DNA from: Symsagittifera roscoffensis
Taxonomy: Eukaryota; Xenacoelomorpha; Acoela; Convolutidae
DNA length: 64,000 nt
Direction: 5' to 3'
NCBI RefSeq assembly: GCF_963678635.1
Contig: NC_087063.1
Location: 70,453,617 to 70,517,616 of the forward strand
Under the pieces are notes generated by a model, which was given only the letters and a program-made list of their open reading frames with translations, was not told the DNA's origin and made no database searches. The position numbers and the translations under genes were made by a program. Below, piece after piece: positions 1-8,103 of this stretch; the stretch's first letter is position 1; each line of letters begins with the position of its first letter.

Positions 1-127
1 GTGTTGTTAACTTCCTTTTTTTCTTTGGCGCTAGACAGAGAGAAGGGGTTAAGTTTTCCATGTGGTTGCTCACAGTAGCCACAGGGGTACGCTTTGGAGT
101 TGAGCAACCCGGTTCGTCAAGCCATGG

Positions 128-578
128 TTACACCACAGGGGAAGGATCAGCTTTCGGGGTAACTACTGATGGTGATTCAATCTGTTCCATTCCCCATAAA
201 CGATCAAAAAATTCAATTTCTTTAAAGTATTCTAACTGGTTTTCAAACATCGGAGTAACATCACAATCGTATTTATACAAATTTTTTTTACTGGTTTTGA
301 TAAAATTGAAATATCAACCTGAAGAGCAAGAGGCTCGTCAGGATCCGTATATTTACCAGAATTTGTAAGGAAAGTTTACTGAATAAATGTAAAAAAATTT
401 TGGGAATCATAACGTGATGAGTACAAGTCCACTCATCAGAATTGAAACTTTTTTCTTCGTTAATTATTGCTACAAAATTACCGTGAACGGTTTCATAAAA
501 AATGGTTTTTTCGTGATTGGAATATCCGGCAATAATATAACAAGGCATTTTTGAAGAAAAGTTGGAAGAAAATGACAA
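128..578 (-). pseudogene. Broken minus-strand coding remnant, unrecognised
   Basis: Reading the minus strand from 578, a frame opens with MSFSSNFSSKMPCYI and runs protein-like to about 375. The protein-like signal then moves to a second frame (containing TDPDEPLALQVDISIL), and near the 8-A tract at about 285 to a third (containing NQLEYFKEIEFFDRLWG), which ends in TAA at 128-130. The three segments lie end to end with almost no gap, which fits one gene broken by two indels better than three genes. It diverges from the PC4-like gene at 1032, so it probably belongs to the same element. I do not recognise the family and it shows no polymerase motif. Confidence 0.4.
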
Positions 579-914
579 ACGTAACGCGGAGAGAAATGAA
601 ACTGAAATGAATTGTGAAAACGCCTCAAGAGATTAAAATAGGGATTGGTTCTTCTAAAATTAGAAATTTCAAGACCTCCTATGTAGTTTTAAATCAGTTT
701 AATAAGGGAGGGCGTGTAAAATATTTATGTTACCTTGCGTGGTATTCTATGTTTATCTAAATTGCATTCAAACAAATAGCTTGTATCAAAAATAACGTTT
801 AAACATTGTGACCTTTAACACCCATTAAAATTCTTACCAGTTGTACATGCACAAAATACTTATCCATTTGAACTAAATTGCAATCCAATATCTTTGCGAT
901 ATAAAGTACTTGTG

Positions 915-923
915 TATATAAAT
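915..923 (+). promoter_or_regulatory. TATA-like box upstream of the PC4-like gene
   Basis: TATATAAAT lies about 110 bp before the ATG at 1032 in the 450-bp spacer between the divergent minus-strand remnant and the plus-strand gene run. This is the natural promoter position, but the call rests on the motif and place only, in an AT-rich region. Confidence 0.3.
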
Positions 924-1031
924 TAAAATCGATACAACGCTTTCTTTTGCAGACATATACAATCAATCGGAACCATTCATTTCTTTCTATTCAGTTTTGA
1001 ATCAAGTTACTTTGAAAATTTACTCGTTACA

Positions 1032-1403
1032 ATGAATAAAACGAAAACAAGCACCACAGCAAATGCAGATAAAGATTTTGGCGATTGCTATTTCGATATT
1101 TCGGAAAACAGTAAAAGACTAGTGCGTGCTACATTGAAAACATATGACCAAACTGGAACTTATGTATTCCTGAAAGTTTTCAAAAAAGCAACTGAAGGCG
1201 CTGAATTTGAATGAGTACAAAGACTTTCCTTAAGCAGCGAAGAATTTTGAAAATTACTAAAGTCGGGAAAGTCAATCCGAGCGCAAACAAGTGAAATTTT
1301 TGATACTGTTGAAAACAAAGACAAACCACAATCTAACTGTAAACGAGCCAGGAAATCTCAACTTTCCTCAAACACAAACGATTTCAAGCACGACTCGAAT
1401 TAA
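1032..1403 (+). pseudogene. PC4-like ssDNA-binding protein with two in-frame TGA codons
   Basis: From the ATG at 1032 one frame reads 123 codons to TAA at 1401-1403, interrupted only by TGA at 1212-1214 and 1248-1250. Both sides of each TGA read as continuous protein: before it comes FDISENSKRLVRATLKTYD and YVFLKVFKKATEG, after it VQRLSLSSEEF and KLLKSGKSIRAQ. The pattern of short basic beta strands followed by a 'sLs.eEf..Ll' helix resembles the PC4/Sub1 transcriptional coactivator fold, a ssDNA binder. TGA is a normal terminator in neighbouring genes of this element (major capsid, integrase), so recoding is unlikely; two CGA-to-TGA transitions are the simplest explanation. The PC4 assignment is by pattern only. 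Confidence 0.5.
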
Positions 1404-1417
1404 TTTTCCTTTACAAA

Positions 1418-2208
1418 ATGGCAGAAGCTATGTTCGAAGTTGTGTTACCTGATTATTTCAAAAAGTTTCAACCAAATTTTAAATTTGTTATCACTGAAAA
1501 AATTCTTAATTTATCTACTTTTAAAAATTATGCTTTTGGAAGCCACTTCAAATCTGAATATTTCCCTTTTTCAGTCGAGAATGAAAAAAAAAAATTCATT
1601 ACCATATATTGATTCAAGTAGATTCAGAGGAACAATTAAACCAATTTTTTCCTTCCCAAAAATGTTTCAGTGTTCCTTGTATTTTCACTTACTTCAAATA
1701 CTTAGTTTCTCCTGCTAAAGATGTCAAAGGAAACGGTGAGTTATTTGACAAGCTTAAACTAGCTCTCACTTATTCAGCACAACCTGTTGCAGCCAATCTC
1801 GATTTGTTAGATTTCACTGCAATCAAAAAACCTTTACCAAATTTATTGCTTTCTGCAACATCATCTAACAAACAAACTTCACCAAATCAAAACGTTTGCA
1901 AGAAATCTCCGGCCGTTGGGGGACAGAAACGAATTGATAATACAGTTACGCCTGCTGCATCGTCGACGTCAAACAAATCCGTAAGAATTTCGACTTCAGT
2001 TTCAAAGAAACATACAGAAAGCAGACATGTTCAAACAGATGAGATGAATACAGAAACTTTGAAAAGATTTGAAAGTTTAACTAATGGACCCCATTCTGCC
2101 GCTTTTTGCAAAATAATGGATTTTTTGACAAGTGGATATGGAAAACTTGATGTAGATACTGATGTGCTATTTGTGAAATTTATTGTTGAAGAGAAAGTTA
2201 AGTTTTAA
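1418..2208 (+). pseudogene. Possible HUH-type replication initiator, frameshifted at an 11-A tract
   Basis: An ATG at 1418 opens a 64-codon frame containing VVLPDYFKKFQPNFKFVITE. It runs into eleven consecutive A residues (1584-1594) and stops soon after. A second frame has no ATG nearby but is open from the A tract: its first codons after the tract read IHYHILIQVDSEEQ and it continues to TAA at 2208, with YFKYLVSPAKDV some 40 residues later and a Ser/Thr/Lys-rich tail. A hydrophobic-flanked H-x-H followed by a Tyr/Lys-rich strand is the layout of HUH endonuclease motifs 2 and 3 (Rep, parvoviral NS1). No helicase domain follows. The motif could be chance, and the tract could be a sequencing artefact. 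Confidence 0.4.
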
Positions 2209-2255
2209 TTGATACTTTTCATTTTTCCCTTTTTATTATATTGAGTTCAGTAAAC

Positions 2256-2663
2256 ATGATTTCAACTTTCGATTTAAAACTCATTCATGAAATTTTTATA
2301 GACTTAAAATCACAATATCCAGACAAATCAGTCAGATTTCAGTATTTTTAGCCACTTGTTTGTATTTGGATGCTGATATTAATTTGGATTTTGTTTTGAA
2401 ATACAGACCATATGGTGGTTTAATTGTAATAGACAATTCGTCGCTCGACAAATACTTGAAACATTTCAAATTTCTTAGAATACATGCTATATTGCATGAC
2501 GCAGCGGGATATTTGCAAGAAAAAAAATCATACCTGTCCTGGGTACACATATGTTTTGCCTTGTCCAATAAAAAACTGTTACCTGGGTCACGTGACAGGT
2601 ATTGCTTTTTGCTTATTTCTTAAAGCATTCAAACCAAAGTTATTTCGTTTGTTGGAATGTTGA
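2256..2663 (+). pseudogene. Element protein, paralogue 1 of a three-copy family, frameshifted
   Basis: An ATG at 2256 starts MISTFDLKLIHEIFIDLKS and meets TAG at 2349-2351. The next frame continues immediately with CLYLDADINLDFVLKYRPYG up to about 2570, and a third frame carries YLGHVTGIAFCLFLKAFKP to TGA at 2661-2663. Two indels in one gene are implied. The segment FVLKYRPYGG corresponds to HFVVKFKSN in the gene at 3437 and YIIKYKPNG in the gene at 3836, so these are probably diverged paralogues. Function unknown; the overlap order follows the compact layout of the element. Confidence 0.45.
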
Positions 2664-2672
2664 GTGAAAGTC

Positions 2673-3260
2673 ATGTTAACCCAAAGAAAGAAAACTAAAA
2701 AATTGTTTTTTAACCATCTCATTAGTTTAGATATTGAAGGATTTAAATGTGGCCAGAAACCTTTGATCATAAAGGAACTTTCCGTTTGCTCTGCTAATAC
2801 AATTGATACAATTCATTTTCTGCCACCAGTCCAATTCAACAATTTATCAAAAGAAGAGAAAAAAACGTACAATTGGGTATCTAAATTTCTACATGGGCTT
2901 CGTTGGGACGAAGGTGAATACCCTTACTCAAACTTGGATCAAATTTTTGACAGCATTCGTTTGAGGAACCCAAATTCCCATTTTTTTGCTAAAGGTACAC
3001 AAAAATCTGTTTTATTAGCTGAATACTTGAAATTACCCGTGACAAATTTGGAAGATTTTGGCTGCCCAAAGATTGAACAGTTATTGGGTCAAGAAAAACA
3101 TATTTGCAAACGACATTCTCATTTACTTCCCTCACATCAATTATTAAAGCATTGTACCCGTAGAAAATCCCAAGTTTTTTTCGATTGGTTACAAAATGAA
3201 CTGTCCAATGATGCAAACAACCTTATCTCCAAATTTGGTGGTTTACGCTTCAATGACTAA
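2673..3260 (+). CDS. Element protein with D-x-E start and KG..K..L / gCP / C..H motifs, nuclease-like
   Basis: The first ATG in the frame is at 2673 and gives about 195 residues. Near the N-terminus is LDIEGF, then IHFLPP, KKTYNWVSKFLHGLRW, FFAKGTQKSVLLAEYL, LEDFGCPKIEQLL, a C-x3-H pair (ICKRHSH) and a final HCTRRKSQVFFDWL. A hydrophobic D-x-E strand followed by alternating helices and the KG..K..L strand is reminiscent of RNase H-fold DEDD exonucleases, and the conserved Cys/His could bind zinc. Similar KG..K / gCP / C..H proteins are known in animal mobile elements, but I cannot name the family with certainty. It is intact and its end overlaps the next gene by 65 bp. Confidence 0.6.
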   Translation: MLTQRKKTKKLFFNHLISLDIEGFKCGQKPLIIKELSVCSANTIDTIHFLPPVQFNNLSKEEKKTYNWVSKFLHGLRWDEGEYPYSNLDQIFDSIRLRNPNSHFFAKGTQKSVLLAEYLKLPVTNLEDFGCPKIEQLLGQEKHICKRHSHLLPSHQLLKHCTRRKSQVFFDWLQNELSNDANNLISKFGGLRFND

Positions 3261-3540
3261 TCAGAGTCCTGAAAACAATTTAACACCAAGAATTAAAGTT
3301 ACTCTTACGCGGACAGGCATATTAGATTGTCGAGGAAAACTTCTCCTGCAAAAACTCGAACAAATTACACTGAACGATATCGAAATCGACAATTTACGGA
3401 AACTTTTTACAGTTCTTGACTACTTTCACCTGTACAATGTCCAGATTCCAGGAATTTCGCCAGTCAATTCAGTTGTTCAATCTCAACCTGGAAGGGCTGC
3501 AACCTCAGCTGGGAGAGAGAAGACAAATCCATTTGCATGA
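3196..3540 (+). CDS. Small element protein, unknown function
   Basis: 114 codons from ATG at 3196, overlapping the gene before (65 bp) and the gene after (about 100 bp) in different frames, as is usual in compact viral genomes. The middle is regular and protein-like (KVTLTRTGILDCRGKLLLQ, LNDIEIDNLRKLFTVLD), while the end (SQPGRAATSAGREKTNPFA) is low in hydrophobic residues. No motif recognised. Its 3' third could instead be a shadow of the next gene. Confidence 0.4.
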   Translation: MNCPMMQTTLSPNLVVYASMTNQSPENNLTPRIKVTLTRTGILDCRGKLLLQKLEQITLNDIEIDNLRKLFTVLDYFHLYNVQIPGISPVNSVVQSQPGRAATSAGREKTNPFA

Positions 3541-3790
3541 CCATCAGCTTCCAGCTGAACTGAAAGAATTAGTCAAAACTGATAACGTTGAGGAAATACA
3601 TTTAGTTCAAGCCACTATCAGAGTTGCTGCTCATTTTGTTGTAAAGTTCAAATCTAATTGTAACCATGACAAATTCACAAAATATGAGTTTTCTTCATTG
3701 AACGAGGAGTTGATTTGCCTGTTGAACCGAAATGACAAATCACATATATATATACCAAGTTTTGTGATTCATAATAAATATATTTATTGA
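3437..3790 (+). CDS. Element protein, paralogue 2 of a three-copy family
   Basis: 117 codons from ATG at 3437. The core DHQLPAELKELVKTDNVEEI followed by VAAHFVVKFKSN lines up with DENLPKELFDEISTGNVEKI and IARYIIKYKPNG in the next gene (3836), sharing LP-x-EL, NVE-x-I and the final hydrophobic-K-[YF]-K strand. The two are therefore tandem paralogues; the broken gene at 2256 seems to be a third. Function unknown. Confidence 0.5.
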   Translation: MSRFQEFRQSIQLFNLNLEGLQPQLGERRQIHLHDHQLPAELKELVKTDNVEEIHLVQATIRVAAHFVVKFKSNCNHDKFTKYEFSSLNEELICLLNRNDKSHIYIPSFVIHNKYIY

Positions 3791-3835
3791 TTGTCTTCAT
3801 TTTCTTTTGATCTTGTGTGATTACTAGTTGCTAAC

Positions 3836-4075
3836 ATGTCGTGTTTGAAAATTCAAAATTTCAAAAAAATATTTTTGCCAAAAGAAAACACACAAAATGT
3901 GAGTTTAACAGATGAGAATTTACCAAAAGAGTTATTCGACGAAATCAGTACCGGAAACGTAGAAAAAATTGTTCGGATACTTCTGACAGACAAAAACATA
4001 GCAAGATATATAATAAAATACAAACCAAACGGCAATAGATCAGAGAGAAAACAGGCGATTGGTATGCAGTTGTAA
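3836..4075 (+). pseudogene. Element protein, paralogue 3 of a three-copy family, probably frameshifted at its end
   Basis: 79 codons from ATG at 3836 (MSCLKIQNFKKIFLPK). It contains LTDENLPKELFDEISTGNVE and IARYIIKYKPNG, the family signature shared with the gene at 3437. The frame ends at TAA near 4075, but another frame from about 4045 reads protein-like (GDWYAVVTINLDTNKQKK) to TGA just after 4120, so a single indel near 4045 probably truncated it. No function can be assigned. Confidence 0.5.
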
Positions 4076-4120
4076 CTATCAACCTTGATACAAATAAGCA
4101 AAAAAAGTCTTTCGGTAAAC

Positions 4121-4387
4121 ATGGAAATTGAAGAAACCACCACTGCTGAGAACAATGATTGCAACTTTGTAGACATTGGTGGTGCCGAACAGTCTTTATC
4201 TCACGAAATCAGATCTTGGAAATTTTGTAATTCTGTTTCTCTTCCGTCTGCAGAAGTTGTCTTTTTCACACAAGTCTGTTTCAATTTCATTTTGCTCTCT
4301 TTATCTATTTCAAAATTGTCTTTTTACAATCTTAGTTGTGACGAGACTGCCATTTGGCTTTCAATACTATCCAGTACAGTTGGTTAA
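4121..4387 (+). pseudogene. Small membrane protein of the 'LLSS..G..LP.P' type, near-terminal nonsense codon
   Basis: 88 codons from ATG at 4121: an acidic N-terminus (MEIEETTTAENN), a charged linker, then a long hydrophobic run SAEVVFFTQVCFNFILLSLS and a second one ending IWLSILSSTVG. Small membrane proteins ending in a similar 'LW..LLSS..G.LLP.P' stretch occur next to the ATPase in Polinton-like elements, as I remember them. Here TAA at 4385-4387 cuts the frame, yet the same frame goes on to read MLPNPKL before a second TAA at 4409-4411, exactly where the conserved Leu-Pro-x-Pro tail is expected. A last-codons nonsense mutation is therefore likely. Confidence 0.55.
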
Positions 4388-4413
4388 ATGTTACCCAATC
4401 CCAAGTTATAATA

Positions 4414-5106
4414 ATGAATAAGATCATTTCAACAAAAGATTGTCTGTTTATGTCCGTTTCAGGTCCCTCGGGATCTGGAAAAACTGATTTAATTTTTCAA
4501 ATGTTTCTCAAAGGTACATTCTATCCATCATATAACAAGATATTTTATTTTTATCTTCACGATCAACCCAAATACCGTTCCTTTGTTTCTCACAACAAAT
4601 TTGATATTGAATTTATAAAATTGTCCAGCTTTGAAATTGTTAATAACTTACGGGATTGTATGATTGTCTTTGATGATACCTGTAAAGAAATTTTTAATGA
4701 AAAAGATTTTGTTAAATTAGCTACAGCAGGCCGACATAAAAATGTTCATGTTTTTTATGTCAAGCACAATTTATTTCAGCAAAGTAAGCAATCACGTACA
4801 ATAGATTTGGATACAACTCACTTAATTTTGTTCAAATCGCCTCGAGACATTCAACAAATTGATTATTTAGGCAGACAGTTGAATAATGCAAAATTCCTCC
4901 GTCATGCGTATCAGTTGGCAACGAAAGAAGATTTCGGTCATCTGTTGATAGACTTGGATCCCAAAACTTCAGATTGTCTTCGCTATTCGTCAAACATAGT
5001 TCCACCATCACCAACCATTTTCTATTTACCATCCTCAAAAGCAGTTATCACATCTCTTGAAAATGAAAGAGAAAGAATTATGTATATTGAAGCAAATGCT
5101 CAATAG
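4414..5106 (+). CDS. A32/FtsK-type DNA-packaging ATPase
   Basis: 230 residues from ATG at 4414, placed three bases after the second stop of the membrane-protein frame. Walker A is SGPSGSGKTDLIFQM near residue 17, Walker B is CMIVFDDTC near residue 88, and the segment AGRHKNVHVFYVKHNLFQQ with TTHLILFKSPRD is the typical sensor region of the poxvirus A32-like/Polinton genome-packaging ATPases. These pump DNA into an icosahedral capsid. Length is normal for the family and the frame is intact, so this is one of the best preserved genes of the element. Its 3' end overlaps the next gene by about 40 bp. Confidence 0.9.
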   Translation: MNKIISTKDCLFMSVSGPSGSGKTDLIFQMFLKGTFYPSYNKIFYFYLHDQPKYRSFVSHNKFDIEFIKLSSFEIVNNLRDCMIVFDDTCKEIFNEKDFVKLATAGRHKNVHVFYVKHNLFQQSKQSRTIDLDTTHLILFKSPRDIQQIDYLGRQLNNAKFLRHAYQLATKEDFGHLLIDLDPKTSDCLRYSSNIVPPSPTIFYLPSSKAVITSLENERERIMYIEANAQ

Positions 5107-5353
5107 TCGCCATTGTAGATCAATTTTGACAGGAGCTGATTCAAATTTTATTAGATTTCTTTGCGATTGTTTTGTGAATGTTTTTCTGGGACATGTTCCA
5201 GCTAACAAAAGTTTCATCGAGAGTAAGAAAATACCATTTGAAAAAATTGTTGACCCTAAGTTTAGTATCCGAGAAAAACGAAAAGTTTTGGCAAACAATA
5301 TTTCACTGGTTAAATCAATCGGAGAATCGTGTTACATTTACCTAAAAAACTAG
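5063..5353 (+). CDS. Small basic Polinton-associated protein
   Basis: 96 codons from ATG at 5063, overlapping the ATPase end. It has LNSRHCRSILTGADSNFIRF, CDCFVNVFLGHVPANKSF and FSIREKRKVLANN. Short proteins with an 'R..IL..ad..fi..l.ec..N.l.G.vp......K+K.L' pattern are common between ATPase and capsid genes of animal Polintons; their role is not known to me, though the basic charge suggests DNA or capsid contact. The tail here (GESCYIYLKN) is short. Intact. Confidence 0.55.
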   Translation: MKEKELCILKQMLNSRHCRSILTGADSNFIRFLCDCFVNVFLGHVPANKSFIESKKIPFEKIVDPKFSIREKRKVLANNISLVKSIGESCYIYLKN

Positions 5354-5363
5354 AACCTCAGGC

Positions 5364-6290
5364 ATGTATGCTGAAGAATTCATCCTCATTCCTCGAAAAA
5401 CATATGCTCCAGATGAAAAAACTGCATCACAATCTCAAATCCTTCATAATCCATTAATTAACGACAAATCTTCTCAACTCAATTACATACAACGATTTCG
5501 AGAACGAAATATCAGCCGTGACTCTCCACCACCATTAAACCCAACATCTCCTATTCCTTTAATCCCTAATAATGTAGTACCAAATCTTCGAAAAAGAAAT
5601 TTATCTGCACTTACTAATTTCAGTGATGATGGTGATGATGAAGCAGAAAAAAATTTTGAATCATACAATTCACTGCAGCAGACAAGCTCAAAGAGAACAG
5701 AAAAAAACGATGAAAAAAGTAATGGAAAAACCGCTGAAGTGTTTCGAAAGGTTATGGAACCCATTCAAGAGCAATTGGAAGCTAATAAATTGGAAAGGGC
5801 AAACATCGTGCTAAAGCAGTTGTTCAAAGTTGAATCCTTGACTTTAGACGTTGACGGATATGTTTTAATTCAAGGAAAACCAACACTCGTTAAAATTGAA
5901 TTTTTTTTGTACGATACACAGCAAAACACAAAAAAACTTGAGGGTGTTTTTTATCCACAAACTTTGAAAGAACTGAACCTTGATCCTAGCTTAGTGTCCA
6001 ACACTTATGCCAAACAGATTCTCCGCTCGCTTAAGAGCGAAGCAGCTAAGCCCTCAACTTCTTCCTCCTTCGTCTTCGACGACAACCCGACAACTGAGTA
6101 CTCGAAGAGATCAAAACCCTCCTCTTCGAAGACTCGATCGACAACTCTCAAACCCAAAACCAAGCAATCCGACAAAAGAAAAACCAAGAAAAAAGAATTT
6201 TTCCCCACCACCAACGACGACGATGACGACGATGATAAAAACTATGAAAGCAGTAAAGAATCGTTTGCGACGACGTCAACAAAAGAATAG
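5364..6290 (+). CDS. Polinton structural-type protein with acidic/basic low-complexity tail
   Basis: 308 residues from ATG at 5364, eleven bases after the previous stop. The N-terminus MYAEEFILIPRKTYAP resembles the '..lvPk..Y' start of a conserved Polinton protein of unknown role. The middle (VFRKVMEPIQEQLEANK, then LTLDVDGYVLIQGKPTLVKI) is folded-looking; residues 220-308 are Ser/Lys/Thr-rich with an eight-Asp run near 285, typical of a disordered tail. The end overlaps the integrase N-terminal segment in another frame. Intact, and its position between ATPase and capsid genes suggests a virion or assembly role. Confidence 0.55.
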   Translation: MYAEEFILIPRKTYAPDEKTASQSQILHNPLINDKSSQLNYIQRFRERNISRDSPPPLNPTSPIPLIPNNVVPNLRKRNLSALTNFSDDGDDEAEKNFESYNSLQQTSSKRTEKNDEKSNGKTAEVFRKVMEPIQEQLEANKLERANIVLKQLFKVESLTLDVDGYVLIQGKPTLVKIEFFLYDTQQNTKKLEGVFYPQTLKELNLDPSLVSNTYAKQILRSLKSEAAKPSTSSSFVFDDNPTTEYSKRSKPSSSKTRSTTLKPKTKQSDKRKTKKKEFFPTTNDDDDDDDKNYESSKESFATTSTKE

Positions 6291-6480
6291 AAATCCTACT
6301 ATCAGTGAAGAAAAGAAACTCAAATTACTCTACACGAAAGGTCCAGCTGCATTTGGTAGCGTTAAAAATTTAACAAGTGCTAGTCAACTCTCACCAAAAA
6401 AAGTTAAAAAATTTCTGAGATCTCAATCATCACATACAAAGTATGGATTGTTTCGTAAAACATATCCTCGGCTAAAATGA
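6244..6480 (+). pseudogene. N-terminal segment of the integrase, separated by a frameshift
   Basis: Beginning at ATG 6244, a basic start (MKAVKNRLRRRQQKNRNP) leads into LKLLYTKGPAAFGSVKNLTS and KVKKFLRSQSSHTKYGLFRK, the pre-core region that precedes the catalytic core of Polinton integrases ('Y..p..fgs...L.....v..fL..q..yt'). The frame ends at TGA 6478-6480, which overlaps the ATG (6477) of the core in the next frame. A one-base loss in the short A run at 6474-6477 would explain the split. The exact start is uncertain because the upstream part of this frame overlaps the previous gene. Confidence 0.6.
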
Positions 6481-7238
6481 TTGTTAACGATATCAACGAA
6501 ATTTGGTCTCTTGAAACGACTTATGTTGATAAATTGGCTAAATATAACCAAGGGGTACGATATTTGTTAGTTGCTGTCAATTGTCTCTCTCGCTACTTAC
6601 GAGTGGAACCCCTGAAGACCAAATATGCTAAGGAAACAACCGAAGCTTTCAAAAAAACGATCAAAACAAAACAACCAAAAAAAGTTTGGGTTGACAAAGG
6701 CACCGATTTTAAAGGAGAGTTCGAAATGTTATGTACTAAACGAGAAATCATCAAATACAATTCTCACAGTGAAAAAAAATCAGCGTTTGCCGAAAGAAAC
6801 ATTCGATCGCTGAAAAGTATTATGTACAAATACTTGGAGTTTGAATGGACTTACAGTTATTTTGAAAAATTACAAAGTTTTGTTCAAACGATTAACTCAC
6901 GCGTTAATAGAGTAACAAAATTGGCTCCAAACAAGGTCACAAGAAAACATGTACCTGCTTTAGTTTCATTAATTGCAAACAGTTCATCGAAGTTGGTACA
7001 GAAACCAAAATTTTACGTTGGTGACTATGTGCGAATAGCGAAGACTGACTTGCCTTTTAGAAAAGGATACAAGCAGATTTTTACAGACGAAGTTTTTGAA
7101 ACAGTTGCCATTCCTACTCTAAACCCTCCAACATACAGTCTCATTGATGCGGAAAAGGAAGAAATCAGCGGAAAATTTTATGAAAAAGAACTTAGTTTAA
7201 TTGGAAACAAAGCTGATTATAATGAAAATGGGCAGTGA
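6477..7238 (+). CDS. RVE-type (retroviral-like) integrase core, Polinton class
   Basis: 253 residues: the catalytic core and SH3-like C-terminal domain of the integrase that inserts such elements into host DNA. Recognisable blocks are YVDKLAKYNQGVRYLLVAV, CLSRYLRVEPLKTKYA, VWVDKGTDFKGEF (second Asp, D73), FAERNIRSLK (Glu, E106), FVQTINSRVNRVTKLAPNKV and the C-terminal GDYVRIAKTDLPFRKGYKQ. It closely matches the animal integrases annotated as F54H12.3-like. Two changes suggest inactivity: the position after W10-S-L, where the family has the first catalytic Asp, is Glu13 (WSLETTY), and the usual VD of 'VDCLS' is VN. The N-terminal part lies in another frame (6244-6480). Confidence 0.85.
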   Translation: MIVNDINEIWSLETTYVDKLAKYNQGVRYLLVAVNCLSRYLRVEPLKTKYAKETTEAFKKTIKTKQPKKVWVDKGTDFKGEFEMLCTKREIIKYNSHSEKKSAFAERNIRSLKSIMYKYLEFEWTYSYFEKLQSFVQTINSRVNRVTKLAPNKVTRKHVPALVSLIANSSSKLVQKPKFYVGDYVRIAKTDLPFRKGYKQIFTDEVFETVAIPTLNPPTYSLIDAEKEEISGKFYEKELSLIGNKADYNENGQ

Positions 7239-8097
7239 TGAGTTTACTGTACATTTGATTTCAACAGCATCAATGTATTATTTCCCAGACAACACTTTGG
7301 CCAGTTTTAGAAATTTTTGTAAAGAAGAAATAGCTTTAGACGGAGATTGGAGAGTTGCTCTCTCAGAAATAATTTTCCCCACAAAATTAAACAATGTTAC
7401 CGATGAGGAATTTACGTACTTCAGAGCATCCGAAGTAGTAGCCAGTAAATCCAACGCTGGCAATCGGAATACAATTTCCAGACCCTACTATGGCGAAAAA
7501 GTTTTTATCAAATCAGGATAGTACACTTTTATAGAACAATTGATTAATGAGATAAAAACAAAACTCAAAGACAAAATTCATTTTGATGCGAGTCCTCAAG
7601 AAATCACGAATAGCATGAGCATTTGGATGAACGCAAATGAAGGAATCTCATTCCCAAGTCCCCAAATACCCAGTCTGTTAGGCTACAATGCAAAGATTGA
7701 TGAGAACGGTGAATATCACATTGGTTACAAAATGATACCCTCCTTCGATGCATCTTATGAGGGAAACGAACTGTACGAATCTCATTTCCCATATGACTTA
7801 TCAAGTGGGACAAGTCTAATTTTTGTCTATATTGACATTATTCAATACCAAACTGTTGGTGATGCAAAGGCCCCATTGTTACGCGTCATTGATTCAAATA
7901 GACGCATCAAAAACGGTAGTGCCTGCAGCATTGAACCTAATCATCAAAAAAACTTCACTAATTTAGACTACAAAAAATTATTGATTTCATCTGTACAATC
8001 AATATCGGTACAGTTGCACACAGAAACTGGAATACTAGTGCCCTTTGCAGGAACTGGTAAAGTTGTGTTGACTCTAAAATTCAAGCGCTTTGATTGA
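7228..8097 (+). pseudogene. Minor (penton-like) capsid protein, broken by one TAG
   Basis: The start was set at the ATG of MGSDEFTVHLISTASMYYF (7228), overlapping the integrase end. The block TLASFRNF, then LDGDWRVALSEIIFP is the standard opening of Polinton penton-like single-jelly-roll proteins, which sit at capsid vertices. TAG at 7519-7521 interrupts the frame after KVFIKSG; the same frame goes on with YTFIEQLINEIKTKLKD, SIWMNANEGISFPSPQIP and ends VVLTLKFKRFD at 8097. Everything beyond the stop is protein-like, so one nonsense mutation is the only defect. About 289 codons in all. Confidence 0.8.
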
Positions 8098-8103
8098 AAA
8101 CCA

